NCBI GenBank assembly: GCA_012800055.1
Contig: JAAZKA010000105.1
Span: 1-33,236, forward strand
Origin: Clostridiales bacterium
GTDB lineage: Bacteria > Bacillota > Clostridia > Oscillospirales > QAMX01
DNA length: 33,236 nt
Direction: 5' to 3'
Shown here: piece by piece, positions 8,071-17,970 of the stretch
Numbering within the stretch: position 1 is the first letter of the stretch
How the letters are laid out: every line of letters starts with the position of its first letter
The notes under the pieces: generated by a model
The model's database searches: none
Seen by the model: only the letters and a program-made list of their open reading frames with translations
What the model was told of the DNA's origin: nothing
Program-made: the position numbers and the translations under genes

Positions 8071-10194
8071 ATGGCTCAGTACTTATATAAGGATCACAAC
8101 GACCCGGCGTTCTACCGGCTGATCAACCAGGCGGGTGTGCGTGCCGTCGCGCCGCCGGACAAGGGCAACGAGACCTTCAACACCTGCTGGGACGGCGCGC
8201 TCTCCCCGGACGGCGTGTTTTACTACACGCTTTCCTCCGAGGCCGGCAAGTTTGACCACGCCAAGCTTGTGCGCTACAACTATGAGAAGAACGCCGTCGA
8301 GGACTGCGTCTACACCGGCGACGTCGTGCTGCCGCAGATACGGCAGCTCCCGCACTCGAAGTTCCACACCTCTATCAACTTCCGTCCCAAGGAGGGCGGC
8401 TGCGGTTATATCGTCATCGGCACCACCCACAACACCGACCGCTCACCCTTCCATGAAGAGTGGATGCCCTTCGGTCACCACAACCACGTTTGGGAGGGAT
8501 TTCCCGGCTCGCAGATCATCGTATTTGACCCCGATACCGGCGAGAGCGAGAGCTGGGGCACACCCGTGCCGCATGAGTCCATCTACGGCGCGAAGTATGA
8601 TCCGAAGCATGACTGTCTCTACATGATCGGCTTCATGCGCGGGCATGTCTACAGCTTCGATTGCAAGACGCGCAAGGTCGAGGATTTGGGCAAGGCTGCC
8701 GAGGTCTTCAACTACCGCCTGTTCCTGGGTGCCGACGGCAACATCTACTCCTGCACCAAGTCCGGCGAATACTACCGCATCAACACCGAGACCAACAAGC
8801 TCGAAGACCTCCACTTCCACATCCCCGAGTATCCCGGCGCGTATGTCAACAACACCTGGTACCGCTACCTCGCCTGCGCACGCAACCATGCGTCCGGTGA
8901 GTTCATGTACTGCGTCAACAACAATGCCTGGGAGATGTTCGCCTACAACTTCAAGACCGGTGTGTTTACAACCGTCGGACGTCTCAAATCCCGCGACGGC
9001 TACTTTCCGCTCAACTGTGACGTGGACTACGGCTGCGCAAACTTCGCCGTCGACAAGTACGGCGTGATCTGGTTCGAGCAGCGCGTCTCTACGCACAACA
9101 GCATGGATCGTACGCGCTTCAACCCATATTACTCGCACCTGTTCCGCTGGGACGTCGAGAACGGGAAGGAGCCGGAGATGATGGGCGTCATGGGTACGCC
9201 CGAACGCAACCACGGCATCACCGTCGAGATGGAGTACGATGAGGTACACGACCGGCTCTACACGGTCGACCACGGCCGCGGCTTCGGGCATGACGGCCCG
9301 TGCGTGATCTGTATCGACCTGCCGGAGTTCAGGAAGCATATGTACGAGCCGGGGCCGTATACCGATGACCCGAAGATTCATCCGCGTGAGATTTCCGAGG
9401 AGGACTTCCAGAAGGAGCTGGCGCGCCGGAAGCTTGCGACAGGCGAGGAAAATACCGAGAAGAACCCCTTCCAGGCTTTTCCGATTGCAAAGACCCATCC
9501 GGTACGGTTGTGGAACGCGGTGCTGACGCCCGAGGACAGCGCGGTCATCGGCATGGTGTGGAAACCGTCGGAGATGGGCGGCGATATCCTGCACGTCGTG
9601 ACCGGCGCACAGAACCCTCCCGGCGCGGGCTTGTTCGACGCGGCAAAATATGTGTTCCAGATGAAAGATTGGGAGATTCTCTCTCGCGCGGACTTTGACC
9701 TGATCAAACCGGAGTACCGCGAGTGGCTGCGTGAAAACATCCTGCCTCAGCCGGTGGCGTTTGACGAAGGCATCAAGCTGCCGGAGGCGACGGGACGCCG
9801 GTACCGCGCGACGGCGAGTGCGACGGCGCTGTGGCATGACGGCCGCACGTTCGTCGGTACGCATGACGCATTCGCGGCTCTGGTATCCCCGGACGGCGAG
9901 GTCTTCTCTTTAGGCGCGGCGGCGGCATACGGGCCTGTGCGGTGCGTCTGCACGAATGCGGCGCGTACGAAGCTGTGGGGTGTCGCGGGCGACGTCGAGG
10001 ATATGGGGTATGTGTTCACTTATGACGATTTGAACGGGCTGCGGCAGTGCGGGATGCTCAACTACAACGCGGCGGGCTTCTATCGTCCGACGGCGTCCAA
10101 CGTACTGTCGAGCATCGCGGTCAACGCGGACGAGACACGGCTTGCCATCGGCGGCGCCGACCGGCTCGGGACTGTGCACGTCGTGGAGCTGTAG
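8071..10194 (+). CDS. Multi-blade beta-propeller-like protein, paralog P2
   Basis: ATG 8071 with AAGGGAGGA upstream; 707 aa; shares PHSKFHTSINF, EWMPFGHHNHVWEGFPGSQI, ESIYGAKYDPKH, GFMRGHVYSFD, GEENTEKNPFQAFP and PEATGRRYRATASA with P1. Confidence 0.85.
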   Translation: MAQYLYKDHNDPAFYRLINQAGVRAVAPPDKGNETFNTCWDGALSPDGVFYYTLSSEAGKFDHAKLVRYNYEKNAVEDCVYTGDVVLPQIRQLPHSKFHTSINFRPKEGGCGYIVIGTTHNTDRSPFHEEWMPFGHHNHVWEGFPGSQIIVFDPDTGESESWGTPVPHESIYGAKYDPKHDCLYMIGFMRGHVYSFDCKTRKVEDLGKAAEVFNYRLFLGADGNIYSCTKSGEYYRINTETNKLEDLHFHIPEYPGAYVNNTWYRYLACARNHASGEFMYCVNNNAWEMFAYNFKTGVFTTVGRLKSRDGYFPLNCDVDYGCANFAVDKYGVIWFEQRVSTHNSMDRTRFNPYYSHLFRWDVENGKEPEMMGVMGTPERNHGITVEMEYDEVHDRLYTVDHGRGFGHDGPCVICIDLPEFRKHMYEPGPYTDDPKIHPREISEEDFQKELARRKLATGEENTEKNPFQAFPIAKTHPVRLWNAVLTPEDSAVIGMVWKPSEMGGDILHVVTGAQNPPGAGLFDAAKYVFQMKDWEILSRADFDLIKPEYREWLRENILPQPVAFDEGIKLPEATGRRYRATASATALWHDGRTFVGTHDAFAALVSPDGEVFSLGAAAAYGPVRCVCTNAARTKLWGVAGDVEDMGYVFTYDDLNGLRQCGMLNYNAAGFYRPTASNVLSSIAVNADETRLAIGGADRLGTVHVVEL

Positions 10195-10204
10195 GGATTA
10201 GACA

Positions 10205-10238
10205 GGTGGAGACGAGGGCTCAACGCCCCGCCTCCACC
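10205..10238 (+). other. Intergenic hairpin between P2 and P3
   Basis: GGTGGAG...GGGC-tcaac-GCCC...CTCCACC nested inverted repeat with no downstream T-tract. Confidence 0.5.
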
Positions 10239-10377
10239 ATACAAGGACTGCGGTTCGGACGATGACAGGCTGGATGAATTTTGCACAGAGCAGCGCGGTT
10301 TCGATCCGCAGGAAATATCCCGTACACCCTGACGCTTGTATCCTGAATCCTGACATCTTTCAGAGGAGGTTTCGGCT

Positions 10378-12519
10378 ATGGCATCCTATGTCTTCCCGCT
10401 GTTCTCCGAGGAATCCTTCCGGCTTATCAACCAGACCGGCGTCCGCCAGGCGCACCCGAAAGCCGAAGGGTACGAAAATTACAACTGCAACTGGGACGGT
10501 GCACTCGCGCCCGACGGCACCTTCTACTTTACCCTCTCATCCGAGGCCGGTAGGTGCGACCACGCCCGCCTCGTTCGCTACGACTACGACCGCAACGAGA
10601 TCATCGAGTGTTTCTATGCTGCCGATATCCTTGCGCCCAAAGACCGCCAGCTCCCGCACTCCAAACTCCATACCTCCATCAACTTCATCCCGCGCGGTGC
10701 GGAGCACGGTGACCTCAGCAACCCTTCCGACTACCTCGTCCTTGCCGTCACCCACTCCACCGACCGTGCGCGTCAGCATACCGAGTGGATGCCCTTCGGG
10801 CACCACAATGACCTCTGGGAAGGCTACCCAGGCTCCCAGATCCTCATCTATGACCCAAAGTCCGGCCACGCCAAGTCCATCGGTACGCCCGTTCCGCGTG
10901 AGAGCATCTATGGTGCGAAGTATGACCCCGTCCACAACCGCCTCTATATGGTCGGATTCATGCGCGGCCATATCTATTCCTATGACCTTGCCACCAAAAA
11001 GGTTGTTGACCTCGGACGCGGGATGGAATTTTGCTCCTACCGGCTCTCTCTCGGCGGCGACGGCAATATCTACGGCGGCTCGAAAGCCGGCTACTTCTTC
11101 CGCGTCGATACGAATACCAACACGCTCGAGAGTCTCGGGTGGAAGGTACCGGATTATCCCGCGGCGTCCGGCGACGGTGACAACTACATCAACAACACCT
11201 GGTACCGCTGGATGTCTCTGGCGCGCAATCATCCGTCGGGTAAGTTCCTCTATATGCTTGCGCCGTGTACCGACCACCTGTGGAAATATGACTACGAGAC
11301 GAAGACTGTCACCCGCGCCGGACGGATGCTTCCGAAGGACGGCATCGTCGAGCTGCCCAGCCGTGAGAGCTGTTACGCCACCTATACCTTCGCCATCGAC
11401 CGCGACGGCGTCCTTTGGTACACGATGCGCGGCTGGTCGATGAAGAACCGCCGGGATTATGTCTACAACATCCCCTGCTACCTCATCCGCTGGGATATAG
11501 ATCGCGGCCGTGAGCCGGAGGTCATGGGCATCATGGGCACTCCCGAGAACACTCAGCGCCTCACCTGTGAGATGGAGTACGATCCCGTGCGCGATATCCT
11601 TTACTGCTGCAACGTCGGACGCGGCTTCGGCGCGTTGGGGCCGGATGTCATCGCCATCGACCTGAAGGAGTACCGGAAGCATATGTACGAGCCGGGGCCG
11701 GTATCCGAAGACCCCGCTCTGCGTCCGCGTGAGCTGACCGATGACGAGAAGCGCAAGCGTGACGAACGGCTCCACAAGTTTGTCGGCGAGGAGGTCACCG
11801 AGAAGAACCCCTTCCAGCCCGTCCCCGACGCAGACTGCTACCCCGTGCGCATCTTCGAGTATCTCGCGCCTGAGCGCATCCTTGACGCTGCCGTCATCGG
11901 GATGGCCTGGGAAGGCGATATCCTCCACGTCATCACCGGCGCGAAGGAAACCTTCGACGAGGCGGCGTATGTCTTCCGCATCCGGGGACGTGAGGTGCTG
12001 GGCGTGCTTGACTTTGCGTGCATCCGGGACGAGTACCGCGATTGGCTGCGGGAGAACATCCTGCCCAAGCCGGTGGATTTCCCCGGCGACATCCCGCTGC
12101 CCGAGGCGACGGGCCGCCGCTACCGTGCGAAGGCGAGTGCTGTGTGCGACTGGAACGGCGGACGCAAGCTCGTCGGAACGATGGACGGGCTGTTCGCGGT
12201 TGTCACGGACAAGAACGTCTACTCGCTCGGGAATGCCGCCGCGTACGGACCGGTACGCTGCCTGTGCGCCGATGCCGACTGCACCGTCGCCTACGGAACC
12301 GCCGGAGACCATGAAGACATGGGGTATCTGTTCACCTACGATGACCGCCGGGGTCTGCGGCAGATGGGCATTATCAGCTACAACTCGCACGGTTTCTACG
12401 GCACCACGCAGGCCAACATCCTGACCTCTGTCGCGCTCTCACCGGACGGGAAGACCCTCGCGGTGGGAAACTCCGACCGTATGGCGTGTGTGCACCTGCT
12501 CACACTTCAGAAAGAATAA
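10378..12519 (+). CDS. Multi-blade beta-propeller-like protein, paralog P3
   Basis: ATG 10378 with GAGGAGGT upstream; 713 aa; shares PHSKLHTSINF, EWMPFGHHNDLWEGYPGSQI, ESIYGAKYDP, GEEVTEKNPFQPVP and PEATGRRYRAKASA. Confidence 0.85.
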   Translation: MASYVFPLFSEESFRLINQTGVRQAHPKAEGYENYNCNWDGALAPDGTFYFTLSSEAGRCDHARLVRYDYDRNEIIECFYAADILAPKDRQLPHSKLHTSINFIPRGAEHGDLSNPSDYLVLAVTHSTDRARQHTEWMPFGHHNDLWEGYPGSQILIYDPKSGHAKSIGTPVPRESIYGAKYDPVHNRLYMVGFMRGHIYSYDLATKKVVDLGRGMEFCSYRLSLGGDGNIYGGSKAGYFFRVDTNTNTLESLGWKVPDYPAASGDGDNYINNTWYRWMSLARNHPSGKFLYMLAPCTDHLWKYDYETKTVTRAGRMLPKDGIVELPSRESCYATYTFAIDRDGVLWYTMRGWSMKNRRDYVYNIPCYLIRWDIDRGREPEVMGIMGTPENTQRLTCEMEYDPVRDILYCCNVGRGFGALGPDVIAIDLKEYRKHMYEPGPVSEDPALRPRELTDDEKRKRDERLHKFVGEEVTEKNPFQPVPDADCYPVRIFEYLAPERILDAAVIGMAWEGDILHVITGAKETFDEAAYVFRIRGREVLGVLDFACIRDEYRDWLRENILPKPVDFPGDIPLPEATGRRYRAKASAVCDWNGGRKLVGTMDGLFAVVTDKNVYSLGNAAAYGPVRCLCADADCTVAYGTAGDHEDMGYLFTYDDRRGLRQMGIISYNSHGFYGTTQANILTSVALSPDGKTLAVGNSDRMACVHLLTLQKE

Positions 12520-12533
12520 AGGGGGAGATACTC

Positions 12534-13343
12534 TTGATACATTCCGACTGGCATATTCACACGACCGCGTCTTACGACGCAAAGCTTCCGCTGCCGACGC
12601 TCATCGACGCAGCGCAGAAGCAAGGGCTGCGCGCGTTCGGCATGACCGATCATGCCAACTACAATGACCGCTCCTTCCTCGGCAACATCGCCGAATCGCA
12701 GCGGCTCTATGAGCAGTACCGCGTGCCCGAGCTGAAGTTCGGCGTCGAGTTTACCCCCATTGCGAAGCCCATGTACGACTACATCGCGAAGCACGGCACG
12801 CGCGAGGGCTATGTTCCCGTGCCGCAGGACAAGCCTTATGACATAGAGCTCGCGCTGACACTCGACGAGATGAAAGCCCTTGGGATGAGCTACTCTGTCG
12901 GTGCCGCACACTGGCGGGTCGACGTCGCCGACGCCAGAACGGTCGACAACTCTGCCTACGCGCAGATCAAGGAGTGGTTCCGGCAGCAAATGTGGCTGGC
13001 GTGCGACCCGCGCGTGACGATTCTCGGGCATCCGTGGTCGTGCAACCAGACCTGGTACGACGACTTCTCGATGATCCCCCGGATGATGCACGATGAGCTG
13101 GGCGCGGCGCTCAAAGAAAACCGCAAGTACATCGAGTGCAACGCCGGCATGCTGATATCGCCGAAGCTGACCGATTTCTTCAAGCGTCAGTACGCCGATT
13201 TCCTGCGCTATATGTTTGAGAAGGGTATCCCGATTACCTACGGCTCGGACTGCCACGGCCCGGAGTACCCGGACAACCGCGCGCAGTGCGAGGAATATCT
13301 GAGCTATGCCGGATTCCGCGACGGTGACTTTTCCGAACTGTGA
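12534..13343 (+). CDS. PHP-domain metallohydrolase (histidinol-phosphatase/TrpH-like), paralog A
   Basis: Probable TTG start at 12534 with GGGGGAG upstream. PHP motifs: SDWHIHTTASYD, GMTDHANYND, FGVEFTP, ILGHPW, YGSDCHG. Confidence 0.85.
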   Translation: MIHSDWHIHTTASYDAKLPLPTLIDAAQKQGLRAFGMTDHANYNDRSFLGNIAESQRLYEQYRVPELKFGVEFTPIAKPMYDYIAKHGTREGYVPVPQDKPYDIELALTLDEMKALGMSYSVGAAHWRVDVADARTVDNSAYAQIKEWFRQQMWLACDPRVTILGHPWSCNQTWYDDFSMIPRMMHDELGAALKENRKYIECNAGMLISPKLTDFFKRQYADFLRYMFEKGIPITYGSDCHGPEYPDNRAQCEEYLSYAGFRDGDFSEL

Positions 13344-13411
13344 GAGGGAGACGGCAGAGAACGCGGGGACAGCGATGGGACATATTTTGTCCCCCGTAAA
13401 GGGGTTTCAAT

Positions 13412-14278
13412 ATGATTACATCCGACTGGCATACGCATACGACGGCAAGCCCTGACGGAACACTCACGGTCGGAACGCTGTGCGAAGAGGCACGGCGTCA
13501 GGGGCTGCGGGTCATCGGTATGAGCGACCACTGCAACTTCAACGACGCGAAGTACCGTCAGGTGATGCGGGATTCCCGGGCAGCGTATGAGCGGCACTGT
13601 ACGCAGTATCCGGAACTGCGGTTCGGTGTTGAGCTGTCGCCGTATTCAAGGACGGTGTACGACGCGCTCGCACGGGGAGATACGCTCGGGAGCTGCCGCG
13701 CGGGGTATATTGCCGCGGGAGAGCCGCCGTATACGCCCGCATTCGCGCTCACGCGGGAGGACGTCGACGCGCTGGGGCTTTCCTATGTGATTGCCGGGGT
13801 ACACTGGCGCTGTGATGCGCCCGACGCGTCCGTGCCGCCTCGGAGTGCCGACGCGTGGATAAAAGAGTGGCTGCGGCTGATGACGTGGTCAGCGGAGGCG
13901 CTCGCGGAGATTGCCGGAGACAGGCTTAAAATTCTCGCGCATCCTTGGTACAGCTGCATCCGCGCACCGTGGGTACAGTCGCCCGGCGAGGATAACCGCG
14001 GCTTTGCAAGGATTCCCTTCAGCGCGCATGACGAGCTTGCCGCCGTACTGCTGCAGTACGGCGTGGCGGCGGAATGCAACGCCGACCAGGTTACACATCC
14101 GACTCTGTCCGAACGCTACCGCCGCGAGTATGCCGAGTTCCTCGTCTACCTCAACGAGCGCGGCGTTCCGATCACCTACGGTACCGACGAGCATGAACGC
14201 TACCCGGACCGCCGTAAGAGCGTCCTTGCAGCGCTGCGGCAGTCGGGCTATCGTGAGAATACGCTGTACGGCGGGTGA
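13412..14278 (+). CDS. PHP-domain metallohydrolase, paralog B
   Basis: 288 aa; PHP motifs SDWHTHTTASPD, GMSDHCNFND, FGVELSP, ILAHPW, YGTDEH; clear paralog of the preceding gene. Confidence 0.85.
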   Translation: MITSDWHTHTTASPDGTLTVGTLCEEARRQGLRVIGMSDHCNFNDAKYRQVMRDSRAAYERHCTQYPELRFGVELSPYSRTVYDALARGDTLGSCRAGYIAAGEPPYTPAFALTREDVDALGLSYVIAGVHWRCDAPDASVPPRSADAWIKEWLRLMTWSAEALAEIAGDRLKILAHPWYSCIRAPWVQSPGEDNRGFARIPFSAHDELAAVLLQYGVAAECNADQVTHPTLSERYRREYAEFLVYLNERGVPITYGTDEHERYPDRRKSVLAALRQSGYRENTLYGG

Positions 14279-14383
14279 ATGCACCGCCGAAGAAATCGGG
14301 TATATTCCTGAACAGATAGATGACTTCAGTGACCGCGCTGACTGTGAGATCACAGGTTACCATATGGAAAAGGAGGAACTACG

Positions 14384-15808
14384 TTGTATACAAAACTCGC
14401 GCCGGTGGAGGAAATCTTCGAGGGAGTACCGGAACCGCATATCCCGACGGTTGTCGGTGCATCGCCGGGCGTACCGTTTCTGTACCGGCTGCCGTGCAAG
14501 GGCGCGCGTCCGCTGAGATGGCATGTTGACGGGCTGCCGGAAGGATTGTGCTGCGACGCCGACACAGGCATCCTCGGCGGCACCGCGCCGGAGGGCGTGT
14601 GGGAGCTGCGCGTATCCGTGGAGAATGTGTGCGGATCTGCAAAAACAGGCTGCACGCTGCGCATCGCACCGGATGGGCTGCTGCGTACGCCGATGATGGG
14701 CTGGTGCTCGTGGAACGCCACGCGCCGCTTCATCACACAGGAAAAGGCGCTCAATACCGCAAAGCTGCTGTGTGAGACGGGGCTTGCGGAGTATGGTTAC
14801 ACGTATGTCAACATCGACTCGGGCTGGCAAGGCGAGTATGACACGGATAAGTCGATCCTGCCGAACGCAGGCTTCCCGGATATGCGGGCACTCGCGGATG
14901 AGGTGCATAGGCTGGGACTGAAGCTGGGTATCTACTCCACACCGATGCTGCAGGCCTGGGGCGGCGGCATCTACCCCGGCTGTACGGTGGGACAGCTCGA
15001 CCCGCGTTACCCCACCGCATACTACGGCATCGGGAAGATACATAAGGAACGCGAAAACGTCAGGAAGTGGGCCGCATGGGGCATCGACCATCTCAAATAC
15101 GACTGGTCGCCGAGCGATGTGGAGAACGCCGCGCTCATGAAGAATGCGCTGACAGCCTGCGGACGCGACATCAGCTTTACGGTCACCGTCCGCGCCGGGA
15201 TGCAGGACGCCGACTGGTGGAAGACGCACTGCGCGTCGTGGCGTGACAACGGCGATTCAGACGATACCTGGGAGAACGTCCGCGACGGGCGCTTCCATAC
15301 TGACGACTGGGCGCAGCATATCTCTCCCGGGCACTTCTTCGATCTTGACATGCTCGAGACCGGCGTCTATGACGGACATCCCTGCCGCTTGACGGAAGAC
15401 GAGCAGCTCGTCTCGATGACTATCCGCGCAATCTTCCCGTCACCGCTCGTCATCTCCTGCGACCTCTCACGCCTGACCGCATTCGACTTGGCGATGCTCT
15501 GTAACCCCGAGGTGATTGCCGTCAACCAGGACGCTGCAGGAAAGGGCGCGGTCTGCAGGGATGAGTATATCGCCCGGCATAACGGTGCGCTCACCCGGTA
15601 CGTCAAGGTATACGAGAAACAGCTTACTGAAGGCCGAGCCATCGCGCTGTTCAACCTCGGGGAACGGGAGGAGACCGTCGCGCTGAAAAACTACACCGGC
15701 GCCGCGATGCTGCGCGATGTCTGGGCACGCGAGGATATCCCCACCGGTGACGTCACACTCGCGCCGCATACCTGCCGCCTGTTCCGTGAACCCATCAATG
15801 TTGTATAA
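14384..15808 (+). CDS. GH27-type alpha-galactosidase-like glycoside hydrolase with N-terminal Ig-like (He_PIG-like) domain
   Basis: TTG start after AGGAGGA. TPMMGWCSWNA, YVNIDSGWQG, HRLGLKLGIYSTP, IDHLKYDWSP (nucleophile region), SWRDNGDSDDTWEN (acid/base region); C-terminal beta domain. Confidence 0.85.
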   Translation: MYTKLAPVEEIFEGVPEPHIPTVVGASPGVPFLYRLPCKGARPLRWHVDGLPEGLCCDADTGILGGTAPEGVWELRVSVENVCGSAKTGCTLRIAPDGLLRTPMMGWCSWNATRRFITQEKALNTAKLLCETGLAEYGYTYVNIDSGWQGEYDTDKSILPNAGFPDMRALADEVHRLGLKLGIYSTPMLQAWGGGIYPGCTVGQLDPRYPTAYYGIGKIHKERENVRKWAAWGIDHLKYDWSPSDVENAALMKNALTACGRDISFTVTVRAGMQDADWWKTHCASWRDNGDSDDTWENVRDGRFHTDDWAQHISPGHFFDLDMLETGVYDGHPCRLTEDEQLVSMTIRAIFPSPLVISCDLSRLTAFDLAMLCNPEVIAVNQDAAGKGAVCRDEYIARHNGALTRYVKVYEKQLTEGRAIALFNLGEREETVALKNYTGAAMLRDVWAREDIPTGDVTLAPHTCRLFREPINVV

Positions 15809-15819
15809 GGAGATTTGCA

Positions 15820-17955
15820 ATGTATCACTTCGAATGGTTTTCCGACGACTACTACCGCCTGACCAACCGCGCCGGCGTGCGTGCGGCACGTCCGAAGGCA
15901 GAGGGCAACGACAACTACAATGCCTGCTGGGACGGCAACATTGCCCCCGACGGCACCTTCTACTTCACGCTCTCCTCCGAGGGCGGCAAGTGTGACCACG
16001 CCAAGCTCGTTCGCTATGATTTCGACCGCAACGAGATCATCGACTGCTTCTACTCCGGAGACGTCGTGCTCCCCAAGGACCGCCAGCTTCCACACTCCAA
16101 GCTGCACACGTCCATCAACTTCATCCCGCGCGGCGCGGTGCACGGCGATCTCTCCGATCCGTCTGACTACCTCGTCATCGCGACCACCCATTCCACCGAC
16201 CGTGCCAGGCAGCATCCCGAGTGGATGCCCTTCGGCCACCACAACCATGTCTGGGAGGGCTTCCCCGGCTCACAGATCCTCGTCTATGATCCCAAGTCCG
16301 GCTGCACCGAGAGCTGGGGCACACCCGTCACCCACGAGTCGATCTACGGCGCGAAGTATGACCCGAAGCACAACCGGCTGTATATGATCGGCTTCATGCG
16401 CGGGCATGTCTACTCGTTCGACATCGTGACACGGAAAGTGCGCGATTTGGGCAAGGCTGCGGAGCTCTTCAATTACCGTCTCATCCTCGGTGCCGACGGC
16501 AACATCTACGCCGGCACCAAGTCCGGCTACCTCTACCGCATCAATACCGAGACTGACGCGCTCGAAGACCTCGGCTATGCCGTTCCCGATGAACCGGGAC
16601 ACTATATCCACAACACCTGGTACAAATACATGATCAACGGACGGAACCATCCGTCAGGCCGCTTCATGTACTGGAGGTCGCTGAGCTCCGATTACTTCCA
16701 TACGCTTGACTTCAAGACCCTCGAGGTCGCGCGCGCGGGGAAGCTGCTGCCCGGAGACGGGCTGATTAAGATGCCGTCGGAGTGGTCGGACAACGAGTGC
16801 GACACCTTCGTGCTTGATAAGTACGGCGTGCTGTGGTATCATTATCGCGTATGGGTGCTCGACTCCGACCTGCCGCATACGATGCCGGTGCCGAACTACC
16901 TGATGCGCTGGGATGTCGAGAACGGGAAGGAGCCGGAGTGCCTGGGCATCATCGGCGGCTGGGCCGACTATACGCAGACGCTCACCACCGAGATGGAGTA
17001 CGACCCCGTGCGGGATATCCTCTACTGCGTGAGTGTCGGGCGCGGCTTCGGCAGCGAAGGCCCGGACATCGTCGCGTTTGACCTGAAAGAATTCCGGAAG
17101 CATATGTACGAGCCGGGGCCTGTCAGCACTGACCCCGCGCTGCGTCCGCATGACCTCACGCCCGAGCAGATCAAAACGCGTGCGGAGAACCGTCTTAAGC
17201 GTACCGGTGAGGAGAATACCGAACACAATCCCTTCCAGGCGTTCCCCAACGAGAACGTCTATCCCGTGCGTCTGTGGCGGCATGTTCCGAAAGCACGTAT
17301 CGAGGACAGTAAAGTCATCGGCATGGCGTGGCAGCCGTCCGCGTCGGGCAGCCGGGACATTCTTCATGTCGTGACCGGTGCGGCGTGCGCGTTCGATCAG
17401 GCGGCGTATGTTTTCCGCATCCGTGGACGTGAGGTATTGGGACGCGTGGACTTCGCGGACATCGGAGAGGAATACCGGGCGTGGCTCAAGGCAAACATCC
17501 TGCCGCAGCCGGTCGAGGAGTTCGCGGAGGATGTGAAGCTGCCGGAGGCGACGGGCCGCCGTTACCGCGCGAAAGCCAGTGCTGTCTGTGAGTGGCATGA
17601 CGGCCGGAAGTTTGTCGGGACACTTGACGCACTTGCCGCGCTGGTATCACCGGAGGGAAAGGTCTACGCGCTCGGCAATGCCGCAGCGTACGGGCCGATC
17701 CGCTGTGTCTGCACGAATGCCGCGAAGACGAAACTCTGGGGCGTTGCCGGGGATGATGAGGATATGGGCTATGTCTTCACCTATGACGATGACGAAGGGC
17801 TGCGTCAGCTCGGCATCCTCAACTACAACAGCCACGGCTACTACGGCACCACTGCTGCGAATGTTCTGTCGAGTATTGCTCTGTCCCCGGATGAACACAC
17901 CCTTGCCATCGGCTGCTCCGATCGCATCGCGAGTGTCCATCTGGTCACATTATAA
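15820..17955 (+). CDS. Multi-blade beta-propeller-like protein, paralog P4
   Basis: ATG 15820 with AAGGAGA upstream; 711 aa; all signature motifs present, including GEENTEHNPFQAFP. Confidence 0.85.
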   Translation: MYHFEWFSDDYYRLTNRAGVRAARPKAEGNDNYNACWDGNIAPDGTFYFTLSSEGGKCDHAKLVRYDFDRNEIIDCFYSGDVVLPKDRQLPHSKLHTSINFIPRGAVHGDLSDPSDYLVIATTHSTDRARQHPEWMPFGHHNHVWEGFPGSQILVYDPKSGCTESWGTPVTHESIYGAKYDPKHNRLYMIGFMRGHVYSFDIVTRKVRDLGKAAELFNYRLILGADGNIYAGTKSGYLYRINTETDALEDLGYAVPDEPGHYIHNTWYKYMINGRNHPSGRFMYWRSLSSDYFHTLDFKTLEVARAGKLLPGDGLIKMPSEWSDNECDTFVLDKYGVLWYHYRVWVLDSDLPHTMPVPNYLMRWDVENGKEPECLGIIGGWADYTQTLTTEMEYDPVRDILYCVSVGRGFGSEGPDIVAFDLKEFRKHMYEPGPVSTDPALRPHDLTPEQIKTRAENRLKRTGEENTEHNPFQAFPNENVYPVRLWRHVPKARIEDSKVIGMAWQPSASGSRDILHVVTGAACAFDQAAYVFRIRGREVLGRVDFADIGEEYRAWLKANILPQPVEEFAEDVKLPEATGRRYRAKASAVCEWHDGRKFVGTLDALAALVSPEGKVYALGNAAAYGPIRCVCTNAAKTKLWGVAGDDEDMGYVFTYDDDEGLRQLGILNYNSHGYYGTTAANVLSSIALSPDEHTLAIGCSDRIASVHLVTL

Positions 17956-17970
17956 AAAGGAGGCTTATCC

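Noticed and set aside
8443-9864. 473-aa minus-strand ORF antisense to P2
   Set aside because: Shadow of a well-supported plus-strand coding frame.
10537-12390. 617-aa minus-strand ORF antisense to P3
   Set aside because: Same antisense shadow frame as in P1/P2; no RBS or recognisable domain.
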